A stretch of DNA of 64,000 nucleotides from a virus. The stretch is taken from IMG/VR virus record IMGVR_UViG_3300025104_000001, positions 1-64,000 of that record. One strand, written 5' to 3'. A model generated the notes under the pieces. The model had not been told where the DNA came from. It saw nothing but the letters and a program-made list of their open reading frames with translations, and searched no databases. This document shows positions 7,991-17,700 of the stretch, piece after piece (position 1 is the first letter of the stretch; the number at the start of each line of letters is the position of its first letter). The translations under genes were made by a program, and so were the position numbers.

Positions 7991-8854
7991 TTATTTCTTA
8001 ACAGATTTTGAAATCATGCTTGCATATGCTTGGATGCTTGCAGGAATTTCTTGTTTCTGTTCAGAGATAATCTCTTCTTTCTGTTCTTCTGAAACAGACG
8101 CATCATTCTTGAAGTATGCCTCCTTAATTAGGGTGACACCTTTCTCGAATTCCTCGGCGGTTTCAAATTTCTTTGATTCAACAAGACCCTTTAGTTTTTC
8201 AACGTCAAGTTCCGTCATGCCTTCAGTAATCTTCTTGAATGCCAATTGGCGTCGAGCTTGGTCTAGCTCTTCGCTAATTACCACATTCTTCCTTGCAAGT
8301 GCTTTGACGTCCTCTTCCAAAGCTGCAACCTTTTCCATTAGTTCGTCAACCATAGAGGTTTGTTCTTCTGGAATGTTGAAATTGTGCTCAAGGAATAGGT
8401 CACGCAAACCACCGATGAAACTTTCCATAATGTCAAGTTTCACTTGTTGTTTCAAAGCAACTTCATTCTTGGAAGCCCATTCTTCAACAACATAGCTCAA
8501 GTAAGCATCAGCTTCTTCCTTCAACTCGGCTTCTTTGGCGTCGATTGCAGACTTCATTTCTTCTTCAAGTTTTGCCTTGATTTCAGAAACTCTCTTATCT
8601 GTTTCGTAGCCTACAGCAGCCTCGAATAGAATCTTTAGCTTGTCCTGTGCCTCCTCTGAAAGTTGAGTGCCTTCAAACATAGCAACCAAGTGCTGTTGAT
8701 AGCCTTCTTCTTTCAACTCTTTTTCTTCTTCATCGTCTTCATCGTCTTCGTCATCTTCCATATCTTCAGTATCGGAAGTTTTTGCTTCCTCTTCAGATAG
8801 GAGTTCCTTCAACGCTTGAAGTCTTTTTTGCTTTTCGTCTTCAGATAGTTGCAT
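7991..8854 (-). CDS. 22: Prohead core scaffolding protein gp22
   Basis: 287-residue scaffold that fills the prohead and directs capsid assembly, then is degraded by gp21. It is almost all charged helix and coiled coil, with an extreme acidic run (Asp/Glu) around residues 30-45 and several LxE-type protease sites such as LLSE. The start is ATG 8854 (MQLSED), preceded by GAGGA at good spacing; a TTG 15 bases upstream lacks this. Position between 21 and 23 is exactly as in T4. A late-type box lies inside the end of gene 21. Confidence 0.93.
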   Translation of the reverse strand: MQLSEDEKQKRLQALKELLSEEEAKTSDTEDMEDDEDDEDDEEEKELKEEGYQQHLVAMFEGTQLSEEAQDKLKILFEAAVGYETDKRVSEIKAKLEEEMKSAIDAKEAELKEEADAYLSYVVEEWASKNEVALKQQVKLDIMESFIGGLRDLFLEHNFNIPEEQTSMVDELMEKVAALEEDVKALARKNVVISEELDQARRQLAFKKITEGMTELDVEKLKGLVESKKFETAEEFEKGVTLIKEAYFKNDASVSEEQKEEIISEQKQEIPASIQAYASMISKSVKK

Positions 8855-8885
8855 TTGGTGTATCCTCAAAAGTTAGAAATTCCGT

Positions 8886-9545
8886 TCAATGTTTATTTAT
8901 CAATTGTGCTAAAACATTCTTAACTGACTCAAGCATTGCTTTTTCTCTTTCAGCGCGATTAGCAATGCGCTTTGCTCGTTTCTTGGCTTGCAAGAAAGAA
9001 ACAAATTCCTCATAAAGCAACGTATCATGCAAAAGTGCATCCAATGCCTGTTCATTTTCATAAACTGCTGTAACCAGAGCCTTGGGGGCTGAAGGGTTCA
9101 TAACTGCATCAACAGTGTGTAATTTGAAATCTTCACAAACCTCTGAAACGCCTTCTTTCAGGGTTCTTACTGAACCCGAACCTCTGGTAGATACACCCAA
9201 CACCACGCCACCTTCCAACATGGCTTGCATGATTTTACCGCATGGGGTATCCAGCACTTTAGCTCGACCGATGTAATCTTTGCCTTGTTTTGTCATTGAT
9301 TCAATCAAGATCGCTACACGGTCTGGATTGATTTGAGGGCTATTGGGGTGAGACAATTCACCAACCGCTCTCTTAGTATTTACATATTCGGAAACGAAGG
9401 AATTTACTTCTCTATCAAGGATGCTTTCTCTGTAGATACGCCTGTTCTTGTTTATCACTTCGGCTTGTGCAAACACGCCTTCGATAAACCAAGCTTGTCC
9501 TTCTTTCTTGCTTTCTGCAATTAGTTCGTTTTCGATTAATAGCAT
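8886..9545 (-). CDS. 21: Prohead core protease gp21
   Basis: 219-residue serine protease that matures the prohead by cutting scaffold, capsid precursor and internal proteins. The herpesvirus-assemblin-like catalytic set is visible: His66 in VGELSHP, Ser119 in GVSTRGSGS, and the DAVMNPSAP segment. A likely self-cleavage site, ELIAE, occurs at residues 7-11, and the basic C-terminal tail may be trimmed too. It is the enzyme expected to process the capsid-targeting-like leaders seen on several genes here. Ends with codons that double as the gene 22 promoter. Confidence 0.95.
   Translation of the reverse strand: MLLIENELIAESKKEGQAWFIEGVFAQAEVINKNRRIYRESILDREVNSFVSEYVNTKRAVGELSHPNSPQINPDRVAILIESMTKQGKDYIGRAKVLDTPCGKIMQAMLEGGVVLGVSTRGSGSVRTLKEGVSEVCEDFKLHTVDAVMNPSAPKALVTAVYENEQALDALLHDTLLYEEFVSFLQAKKRAKRIANRAEREKAMLESVKNVLAQLINKH
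8894..8901 (-). promoter_or_regulatory. Putative late promoter GATAAATA of gene 22
   Basis: One mismatch from TATAAATA, embedded in the last codons of gene 21 and 40 bases before the gene 22 start. The coding sequence of 21 and the promoter share the same bases. Confidence 0.6.
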
Positions 9546-9547
9546 TT

Positions 9548-9880
9548 TTATTTTCCGTATAGTGTTTTCATGCGAACCTTAGAGCGAATCATCGATCTCT
9601 TGGCTTTTATTTTGCGTGCCGATTTACCAACACGCCAAGCCTTACGAGCGGCTCTTCTTCTCGCTCTTTTTTCTTTTTGGGTCATCCTAACGAATTTGAT
9701 TCGATTGCCTTGGCGAACAACCTTATAGCCTTTTCGTTTCACTTTCACTTTACGGACAATCTTGCCCTTGCGAACAACTCGCTTCATTGCAACTTCATCA
9801 AGAAATTCGAGATGATGTGAAGCCTTCCAGTTTTCTAAAAGAGCATCCAGTTTAGCAAGAATTTCTGATTTGTCGAACAT
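9548..9880 (-). CDS. 68: Prohead core protein gp68
   Basis: 110-residue minor core protein. The first 30 residues are mildly acidic and end in HLEFLDE/VAMKR, a good gp21 cut site; the remainder is extremely basic (KGKIVRKVKVKRKG and an Arg/Lys-rich tail). After cleavage the basic part could stay with packaged DNA. Order 67-68-21-22-23 is conserved in T4-like phages and supports the assignment more than sequence identity alone. Confidence 0.85.
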   Translation of the reverse strand: MFDKSEILAKLDALLENWKASHHLEFLDEVAMKRVVRKGKIVRKVKVKRKGYKVVRQGNRIKFVRMTQKEKRARRRAARKAWRVGKSARKIKAKRSMIRSKVRMKTLYGK

Positions 9881-9881
9881 A

Positions 9882-10349
9882 TTATTTCTTCAACCCTACG
9901 TTTCCGCAAGCTGTAACGTCAACTGAATATGAACCATCTTGGCCCTTAGTTGCAACAACTTTGCCGTTCATTTTTAGAACGCCCGTTTCGTTGTCAAAAT
10001 CAAATTCTTGATCTAGATAATTGTTGTCAGCAAACCAATTCAAAACAGCATCCATGTCCTTCAGTTGGAGAGGTGCTTCGCTTTCCTTGACTCCCAACAT
10101 CTTTTCAAGGGCTTTCTCGGTCACGACCACCAAATCCTTAGAACCCATTTCCTTAACGAAAGCCTGTGCTTTAGCCTTTGATGCAAATGGGCCACCCACA
10201 ACATCTTCAGTTTCTTTGTCAAACACGAAGAAAGCTTCTTCGTTTAGCGAATCAAACATTGCCTGGGCCATTTCGTGGCGCAACATCTCAATCTTCTCGT
10301 GAGCTTTTTCTTGAAGGCTCAAAACAAGTTGTTCTTTGTTGAATAGCAT
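9882..10349 (-). CDS. 67: Prohead core protein gp67-like
   Basis: 155 residues, about twice T4 gp67 (80). The N-terminal half is helical and ends in DSLNEEAF, a plausible protease site. The C-terminal half contains a compact alpha/beta segment (FFVFDKETEDVVGGPF, SKAKAQAFVKEM) that T4 lacks. Assignment rests mainly on position between portal gene 20 and gene 68. An exact late promoter sits 29 bases upstream. Role expected: internal core component shaping the prohead. Confidence 0.75.
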   Translation of the reverse strand: MLFNKEQLVLSLQEKAHEKIEMLRHEMAQAMFDSLNEEAFFVFDKETEDVVGGPFASKAKAQAFVKEMGSKDLVVVTEKALEKMLGVKESEAPLQLKDMDAVLNWFADNNYLDQEFDFDNETGVLKMNGKVVATKGQDGSYSVDVTACGNVGLKK

Positions 10350-10377
10350 GCGTAATTCCTTAGTTCAATTTTTTGTT

Positions 10378-10385
10378 TATTTATA
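10378..10385 (-). promoter_or_regulatory. Late promoter TATAAATA of genes 67-68-21
   Basis: Exact late box on the minus strand in the gap between gene 20 and gene 67, 29 bases upstream of the start codon. Confidence 0.85.
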
Positions 10386-10397
10386 TCAAAGACAAAA

Positions 10398-11939
10398 TTA
10401 GAATCTGCCTCCACCCATTCCTTCTTCAGGATCGGGTTTAGGTTCATTCTTGATTTGAGAATCAATATCTTTGATTTCTTCATCCGTTAGTGAAAGGACG
10501 TTCTTCTTAATCCATTCTTGAGAGAAGTATTTACCAACATATGGGTCAAGCTGTTGCATCAATGCAGCGCGGGACTGCCACATCTCATTAAACATCAACT
10601 CATCCCAATAAGAGTCTGTCTGCCACTTGAATGACAAATGAGCAGAAATTTCATCAAAATCAGAGTCATCCATAATCTTCTTAGTGATGACCTGAATCTT
10701 CAACAATTGAACGAACGTCTCAGAGAACTTAGAGCGTAGGTAATTGATGAATTTTGAGAACTTAACTTCTTCTCTAGTGATTTCGGCGGAACGTCCCAAA
10801 TTGAACGTTGCTTCACTTTGTAGGCGAGATATTGGAATGTTCAATGATTTGAACAGCTTTTTGTAGAAGTATTCTACGTCTTCCAATTCGCCTAAGTTTT
10901 GACCGCCTTGCAATGTAGTGACTTCTGTACCTCTGCCACCTTCACGACGAGGCAACCAATAGTCTTCCAACATTGAAAGAACATTTCTTTGATTCTTAAT
11001 TTCACCTGTATTAGTATCATAAACCATCTTGTTCTTAAAGCGGTTCATAATACCTTGTAAATATTGCTCTGCCTTGGTCTTAGGCAAGTTACCAACATCT
11101 ACATAGAAGATTCTACGTTCAGGTGCTCTTGCTAGGCGATAAATGACAAGCGAATCTTCCAAAAGGCGCAATTGATTTGCTGCCTTAAGTGCTTTGTCTA
11201 GGTGTGAAATTGCAATGTTGGTTCCGTCTTCTTTTTCTCTGAATAGACCGCTATTTGAATAAGCGATTGCATCAGGATGAACCTTAATTGCTTGCTTTGT
11301 TTGGGTTACGGAGTTACCATAATTGCCTCTGCCTGCAATATAGGAATTGTAAAGGTAATAAACGTCTTTAATGCGTTCAATTTCAATACCTTGCTCATTA
11401 CGAATCTTCTCGGTTTCAACAACCTTTTTGATTGTACGAGGATCAATCCATCTAACACCAATTAGCCCGTTTGCTGGGTTTTTTGAATCCACAATGCCAT
11501 GATAATAATGTTTGCCGTCTATATACCATTGGCGGAATTTATCAGTTGCTGTTCTGTTGAAATTCATCAAGCCAAGAATGTAATTAAATTCTTCTCGTAG
11601 CCTTACTGCGATTTTTTCAGGCAACTTGGTTGATTTAGGAACTTGCAATGAAACGGGAAAATTCACAAAATCAGTTACAATTGCTTCATTCACAATTTCC
11701 TGGATGGCCCAATCCACCTCTGGTCTTGAGGCCAATTCTCTCCAAGATTCAATTAGTTCTTTCTCATTTGTATTACCTTGATCAACAAATTGTATTGCTT
11801 GACTGATAATACCACCCGAGTTCAAAACAATGGTATCATCCAAATTTGGAGGCGCAAATGATTCTTCCTTCTTTTCAGGAATCTGAATTTCTTTTTCGCT
11901 TTTTTTATCAAATTGACTGAAAAAATCAAATAATGCCAT
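10398..11939 (-). CDS. 20: Portal vertex protein gp20
   Basis: 513-residue portal subunit; twelve copies form the ring through which DNA is packaged and to which the tail joins. T4-type segments are present, including FNLGRSAEITREE near the clip/stem region and a long helical stem. The start is ATG 11939 (MALFDFFSQF) with GGAGACAC just upstream; an earlier in-frame start lies inside a perfect hairpin and is unlikely. The C-terminus is Gly-rich (GMGGGRF). It is the first gene of the head-assembly run. Confidence 0.95.
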   Translation of the reverse strand: MALFDFFSQFDKKSEKEIQIPEKKEESFAPPNLDDTIVLNSGGIISQAIQFVDQGNTNEKELIESWRELASRPEVDWAIQEIVNEAIVTDFVNFPVSLQVPKSTKLPEKIAVRLREEFNYILGLMNFNRTATDKFRQWYIDGKHYYHGIVDSKNPANGLIGVRWIDPRTIKKVVETEKIRNEQGIEIERIKDVYYLYNSYIAGRGNYGNSVTQTKQAIKVHPDAIAYSNSGLFREKEDGTNIAISHLDKALKAANQLRLLEDSLVIYRLARAPERRIFYVDVGNLPKTKAEQYLQGIMNRFKNKMVYDTNTGEIKNQRNVLSMLEDYWLPRREGGRGTEVTTLQGGQNLGELEDVEYFYKKLFKSLNIPISRLQSEATFNLGRSAEITREEVKFSKFINYLRSKFSETFVQLLKIQVITKKIMDDSDFDEISAHLSFKWQTDSYWDELMFNEMWQSRAALMQQLDPYVGKYFSQEWIKKNVLSLTDEEIKDIDSQIKNEPKPDPEEGMGGGRF

Positions 11940-11948
11940 AGTGTCTCC

Positions 11949-11984
11949 AATAGATTGGAGGGGATTTGTTCCCTCCAATCTATT
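11949..11984. other. Perfect 14-bp hairpin between genes 19 and 20
   Basis: AATAGATTGGAGGG pairs perfectly with CCCTCCAATCTATT around an 8-base loop. It lies 10 bases upstream of the gene 20 start codon, close to its ribosome-binding site. There is no U-run on the minus strand, so it is more likely an mRNA processing or translation-control element than a simple terminator. Confidence 0.6.
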
Positions 11985-11988
11985 TATT
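11981..11988 (-). promoter_or_regulatory. Putative late promoter AATAAATA of gene 20
   Basis: One mismatch from the late box. Transcripts starting here would begin within the hairpin at 11949-11984. Confidence 0.4.
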
Positions 11989-12010
11989 TCAGAGATAGAT
12001 CATTCAGAGA

Positions 12011-12529
12011 TCACTTGACCTCATCTGTCTGCCAGTACTGGTAGGCCAAAGTTACAGTAAACTCTTCAACCTGGTCTGTGGAATCAAAAGACAAGTCAAC
12101 TGGAGAAACGTTTGTCGGAAATGCGCCAATCAACTGATAAGTTTTTAGCGCACTGCCATCACGGCCCAATTGAGTAATGTATAGATCAGCCCAATAGTTG
12201 TTAGGATTCACGACCCCTAAGTTGCCTTCGTGGGTGTTCAATAGAGCCATCCAACGCTCGAAAGCATTACGGATTGAGAAGTCAACATCGTTGATGATGG
12301 TCAAGGTCATTTCTTCAAATGTCCGATCACCTGCAACTTTGATTTGACGGCCCATGTAATAGACGTCGATTGGGTTTACCACGTCTGCAGGCAATTGTGC
12401 GCCTTTGCATAGGTATTCCATTTTACGACCAGCGTCACCGCCAACCGCCCCTGGGAAAATTTGTGTGACTCTGAAAAGGGAAGGACGTGCACCACCCTGG
12501 AAGTTTGCTTTGAAGTCGTTGATGTTCAT
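12011..12529 (-). CDS. 19: Tail tube protein gp19
   Basis: 172-residue subunit of the inner tail tube, polymerised as hexameric rings inside the sheath. Recognised by the N-terminal INDFKANFQGGARPSLF segment and the C-terminal EFTVTLAYQYW, both typical of T4-type tubes. Length matches T4 gp19 (163). Located directly after the sheath gene 18, as in T4. Confidence 0.96.
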   Translation of the reverse strand: MNINDFKANFQGGARPSLFRVTQIFPGAVGGDAGRKMEYLCKGAQLPADVVNPIDVYYMGRQIKVAGDRTFEEMTLTIINDVDFSIRNAFERWMALLNTHEGNLGVVNPNNYWADLYITQLGRDGSALKTYQLIGAFPTNVSPVDLSFDSTDQVEEFTVTLAYQYWQTDEVK

Positions 12530-12553
12530 TTTACCTTCCTAATTTCCTGATTA

Positions 12554-14464
12554 TTAAGCAATCTCTTCGAAGGCAACACCTGTTGGGGTTGCCACAAAAT
12601 TCAACTGAATAAAGTTGATTGAACGTGCAGGCTTGATGTAGATATCAGCGACAAACCCGTTTGAATCAATAACTTCTGGAGTGTTGTTTGTTGTATCGCA
12701 AACAACTTTGAAGCCCGTTACACCACGGCGTCCTTGAATGTCACGAAGGAATGGCTCAACCATACCAACGAAACGACCACGGGTGAAGGTGTCGTTGAAT
12801 TCAAACATTTGATACTTGGCAGCAGTAGCGATTGCCTTCTCTAGAACGATAAACAAACGGCGCACGTTGATGCGGTCGAATGCACTTGGCTTAGCCTGCA
12901 ATGTCTTGTCACCGAATAGGATAACACCTTCACCAACTTGGCTGGTTACTGGGTTAACGCCATTCACATACAAGGTGTCGCGTTCTGCCTTAGCACCTGG
13001 GTTGTAAGCCAGCTTGATAACGTTCTTGATGAAGCCACGGTTCAAGCCTGCTGGTGAGTACCAAGGATCGGCAACACTGTCAGTGTATGCACACAAACCT
13101 GCAATGTCACCTGATAGTGGAACCCAACGCATCTGGTCATTGTAACGGTCATACATTAGCTTCCAGCCGCTATCTAGAACGGCATATGAGCTTGATGTTA
13201 GTAAATTGCGGAAGTTCAAGATTGCTTGTAGTTCATTCCCCTTATTGTTCACCACAGCATTACGTGGGGGTGAAATCAGTGCAATGCAATCCTTACGAAC
13301 GTTCGCCACGTTTTCGATAACGTAGTTTGAAAGGGCTTGCTGGTCATCTTGGTTGTCTAGACCAGCAACGATCACCAGTGAAACGTCGATTGCCTCTGCC
13401 CTGCTGAACACTTCGTAACCAGCCATGCGCTTGCCAACTGTCACGCCTGTGGTGTTATCAGAAACACCGCCTGTTAGAACCACGCTAACTGGAGCGCTTA
13501 GTGATGAGAAGTTTGAACTTGAATCACCACCCCAGCCTGAAACCTCGTGGGTACCGCCGAACCAAACATACTTGGAATTGCGATTTAGAACATCTGAGTA
13601 GTAAGAAGAAGCGCCTGTATAATCCTTGGCGTCGTAAGCCTTTGATAGACCAACATAACGCTCTAGAACTGTACCAGCAGTGCCTGTCCAAAGACCTAGT
13701 TCGTCAACAACAACCAAGTGCAACTCATCGTTTGAACCACCCTTGGATGCAACGTATGAGCTTGTACCGGGAACACCGGTGTAAGATGTGAAGGTCAACG
13801 CCACATTTGCGCCGGTTGCTGTAGCAGGAGCGGTCAAAGTGATTTTGGTTGCAGAGTCAATTGATAGAATCTTTGCGCCCGAAGGGATGCCAACACCTGT
13901 TACTGACATGCCAACCACTAGGTTGGCTGTGCTTTGTGGAGAAACAAAAGTCACCACATCAGAATTATTGGTGGTAGAAGCGGTCTTATTCAAGGTTACT
14001 GAAGAACCGAACAATGAACGATATTCCCACGTTTCAAAGGTTGCAGAGTCTGCAAATGAAACACGAATTGAATTGCCGAGAGTGCCTGGATATTTGGCGA
14101 TAAACTTCACGCCAGTTAGACCCGAAACCTTTGATTCATAGTCAATGCTGTTTTCGATAACAGGCGCAACAGTGCCACCATTATAAGCGTTTGTGGCTGA
14201 ATTCCCAACCACACGAACAACGCGAAGGTTGTTTGAATATGCCAAGAAAGATGCTGCAGTGAAAAAGTCTGTGGCAGTGTCTGCATCGGGTTCTCCGAAG
14301 ATAGAAACCAAAGTCTTTTCGGAGTCAACGATTGTTGCCTCGTTCACCGGGCCCCATTTGAATACACCAGAGAAAGCCCCGATAGAAGTGGCTACGGCTG
14401 GCACAATCAGTGTAAGGTCGGTTTCCCTTACTTCCACTGACGGAGAAAGACTGAAAATTGCCAT
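12554..14464 (-). CDS. 18: Tail sheath protein gp18
   Basis: 636-residue contractile sheath subunit. N-terminal SPSVEVRETDLT and the C-terminal domain (FNDTFTRGRFVGMVEPFLRD and following) are typical. Residues about 156-226 carry an inserted beta-rich module (LVVGMSVTGVGIPSG) that matches an insertion in this phage's capsid protein. It lies in the region where T4 gp18 has its outward-facing domains, so it is likely surface-exposed. A late-type box lies upstream at 14509. Confidence 0.97.
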   Translation of the reverse strand: MAIFSLSPSVEVRETDLTLIVPAVATSIGAFSGVFKWGPVNEATIVDSEKTLVSIFGEPDADTATDFFTAASFLAYSNNLRVVRVVGNSATNAYNGGTVAPVIENSIDYESKVSGLTGVKFIAKYPGTLGNSIRVSFADSATFETWEYRSLFGSSVTLNKTASTTNNSDVVTFVSPQSTANLVVGMSVTGVGIPSGAKILSIDSATKITLTAPATATGANVALTFTSYTGVPGTSSYVASKGGSNDELHLVVVDELGLWTGTAGTVLERYVGLSKAYDAKDYTGASSYYSDVLNRNSKYVWFGGTHEVSGWGGDSSSNFSSLSAPVSVVLTGGVSDNTTGVTVGKRMAGYEVFSRAEAIDVSLVIVAGLDNQDDQQALSNYVIENVANVRKDCIALISPPRNAVVNNKGNELQAILNFRNLLTSSSYAVLDSGWKLMYDRYNDQMRWVPLSGDIAGLCAYTDSVADPWYSPAGLNRGFIKNVIKLAYNPGAKAERDTLYVNGVNPVTSQVGEGVILFGDKTLQAKPSAFDRINVRRLFIVLEKAIATAAKYQMFEFNDTFTRGRFVGMVEPFLRDIQGRRGVTGFKVVCDTTNNTPEVIDSNGFVADIYIKPARSINFIQLNFVATPTGVAFEEIA

Positions 14465-14507
14465 TGTTTACCTCGTTTAATGTTGATTATAGTGAAATCC
14501 TACTGGG

Positions 14508-14729
14508 TTATTTATTGTTTACCACTTTTTCGTAAATCTCAACAATAAGCGCCCTTAGGTCTTTCACTTCGTTCTTTAGTGAATTGAATTCGCGTTCCCT
14601 ATCTCGCTCTCTCATTAGATCGAGTTTGCGCTTTCGATAACGTAGCAATTCTTGTTCGTCTTTGTTAAGGATGGCTCCTGTTATGCTATCCCTAACTAAA
14701 CTCTCATTTCCTTTAACTTTTAATTCCAT
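14508..14729 (-). CDS. Small conserved protein of T4-like phages
   Basis: 73 residues: a short N-terminal segment (LKVKGNESLVRDSITGAIL) then a charged helix rich in Arg/Glu, likely coiled coil. Small genes with this N-terminal pattern recur beside structural genes in T4-like phages, but no function is known to me. It lies between sheath and the DUF4815-type giant protein and is probably late. The late box for gene 18 overlaps its last codons. Confidence 0.6.
   Translation of the reverse strand: MELKVKGNESLVRDSITGAILNKDEQELLRYRKRKLDLMRERDREREFNSLKNEVKDLRALIVEIYEKVVNNK
14509..14516 (-). promoter_or_regulatory. Putative late promoter AATAAATA of gene 18
   Basis: One mismatch from the late box, 44 bases upstream of the sheath start and inside the end of the small upstream gene. 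Confidence 0.45.
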
Positions 14730-14747
14730 TATGAACCCCCAAAACTA

Positions 14748-17700
14748 TCAACTCGCAACTGCAATAGCTCTTAGTTCTTTGATTGAAGGTCGTCTGACGC
14801 TATTCCTTCCTTTTAGAACAATTTTGATCTGGAATTCATCAAATTCTGGAATATCGTCAACTCGTCTTTCGTGTTCAGTATATGTCTCATTGTCATATGA
14901 CACCGCAACATTCAAAGGAGCTATCTTAGTCCATGTTTTTGTTTCCAGATCTCTATTTTTTGCTGTTCTGTAATAAACCTCAATATCGTCTGCTTCTAGC
15001 TTGTTTTCGGTTGTGAAGATTCTCAACGAATCAGCAGCAGTCTTCAAACGAATTGTCCGGGTAACGATCTTACTTGCAGCCTTGCCATCTGCCATATTTG
15101 CAGCGTTTTCATTGTCATTTGAAGGTTTGTTCAATGCCAATGATGCAACAACCACAGAGTTCTCACTCAAGCTTAGTACAGGAGCAACATAGTCGTTTGC
15201 TGTTGTAATGGTGGCTTTGATCTGAATGCTCTTAGATGTTTCGTTCTCAGCAGTTTGAACCAAGGCCACTTCTTGCAGCGCATTCGAGTCCTTGTTCTTC
15301 ACTTGTTGTTCTTTAATCTGAACTTTAGGCGTTTGACCGCCATCAAAATCCTTACCAGTAATTAGGTTCGCAAAATAACGAACATTTGACTCTGGTGGAA
15401 CGAACTCATCAGCCAATAGACGATACATGTAATAATTGATGTTGGAATCAATATAGACATAGCGACCCACATCTTCAAAGTAACCTGTCTTGTTTGCAGG
15501 TGTTGTCACTTCAATTTTGTAATGATTGATGTCTACAACTTCCTTGACAACGTGATTGCCGTAGATCTCGCTCATTGGGATGTTGTTGAACGCCGTTGCG
15601 GGGCTTGCTGAATTGCTTGTTGAACCAACTGCGTTCTCTGGTTGAATCTTAACAATGCCATTCACTTCCATGCCATGGTTGTCGTGTCTCACAGTAATGA
15701 AACGACTACCTGATGTTGTATAGAAGTTTGACAATTGAACACGGCGACGTGCTGCACGACCGTCGTTCTCGAAAATCCAATCCGCTGAAACAGAAGTATT
15801 GAACTTGGCTCGGTAAATGCGGAACTTAATGTCTTCCAATTGGAACGGTGTCCATGTTGAAGCGTTCTGAGACTTAAACAATGAACCCAATGATGGTTGT
15901 TCGCCAACAACCCGATCCTCGTTCACAACCTTTTCTCCCAAGCGTGATATCCATACATGATATCTTGAAGACTTACCGAAGACCACGAAACAGAACTCTT
16001 TGCCTGCTGGAATCCAGATTGGCTTGTCGAATACAAAGGCGGTTGCTGCGGTTGAATCATCGGAAACGTTAACTTGGTCTGGACTCAATCCCACTAGAGA
16101 ACCAGGAATTCTCTCATTGACGGGATAACCGTTATACATTTCACGGAGTTCAAGGAACACTGGCGCCACGGGGTCTTTCTTCCAGAAGAATAGTTCAACC
16201 TTGGTAATGAACATGCCAGCGGCTGGTACGTTGCCAGTGAAGAATGATTGTGCCAATGGGTCGTCGCCGCCACCGCCGTCGAAGACTGGTTGAAAGCCTA
16301 GGTTTGTGAAGGTTGTTGTTTGACGGTTCACTGTAGTGACACGGTTCACTGTAGTAACACGATTGATAGTGTTGACCGTGGTGTTTGTAATGTCAATAAC
16401 TTCCTGCATTGTTCTCAATGTGCCGTTTGCGGTGTATGTAGCAGATGCTTCACACTCTACTGCCGCATCGGGGAACTGAAGAACGTTAGTATCGGCGATA
16501 GCGAAAGTCTTTGAGCCAGTTGAGAACCGACCCGGAGGAATTTGGAAGTCACCCATTAGGCGACCCATAGGGTCTGATACCAAAGGATCGCCCCATGCAC
16601 CCGCAACCTGGGTCACAGGGTTAACTGGCCTGCAGAATTCGTTCACATCAACCGCATCAAATGAAGCCCAATAACGAGTGTTTGGCTTGGATGCTTTCAC
16701 TTCAAAACGAACAGTTCTTGAACGCATGAAAGGAATAACACTGGTACCAATCAAACGGGTTGAACGTGCTTCAGTTGAGGTTGTTACTGATGATGTTGTG
16801 GTTGTAGTGTCGGATCCAACATCACGAGTTGATTGGCCCACAATCACTGTCTCTGGAGCAGGTGCTGACCATCCGAAGAAGCCTGAAACCGAACGTGAAG
16901 AATTAACCACGTTAATGGTATTGTTCACCACAGTGCTCTCATTCACGATGGTTCGAGATAGGTTAGTGATGTTTGTAACAGAAGGCGCCCACTCTGTTTC
17001 AATCCAAGTATCATTTGATGGAGTCAAATTCATGCTTGGATTCCATTTGATGATAAGGTATGGGTTGATTGTTTCTGTTGCAGTGGCGAATGGCTGCTGA
17101 ATTTCAACGACTTCGGTGTATGGTAGGAACACCTTGTCGCCCTTGATAACAAAGTTAGATGATCTGGTTTGATTCAAAACGAGATTAATGTTATCTGAAT
17201 ATTCTAGTGGAATGACCTTGTTCTGCTCAGGAACCAAAGTAGCCTGAAATCCACCGTCAAATGGACTGAATACACCAAAGTCTTGGAAGTCGGATACAAA
17301 GAAACCCGACTTGAAGCGATCTAGACCGTTTGCGTCGGTGATCTTCATCTCCTTTGTCTCTAGTTCCTTCAATGTCAATGTTGTGTAGTATTCTAGGTTT
17401 TCGATACGGCGCTCTAGCTTACCAATGTCTCTCATTGTGTAGCGGCGGTTATCATCTTTCTTATACTTGACGAAAGCAGCCTGACGAGTGTAAGCAGGGA
17501 CAATCAATGTCGCCAATGACATTGCATCCACAGGGGTTTCAGGGTAACGAGTGACACCCGGAACACCGTAGATATACCTGATTTCACCGTTCTTGTAGTA
17601 AACGATACGATCCCAACGGTCTACGAAATATGCAGCGTCATAGATGATCGCCTGTCCTGATTGCGGGGCCCAAACGTTTCTTACTTCTGGGAAGAAAGGC

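Noticed and set aside
8855-8869. TTG start for gp22
   Set aside because: ATG 8854 has GAGGA at good distance; the TTG overlaps that site.
11940-11978. N-terminal extension of portal protein
   Set aside because: It would place the start codon inside a perfect hairpin, whereas ATG 11939 has a good ribosome-binding site and the T4-like MALFDFF start.
16325-16380. Independent repeat element
   Set aside because: The short direct repeats encode the Thr/Asn/Val low-complexity stretch of the giant structural protein and need no separate explanation.
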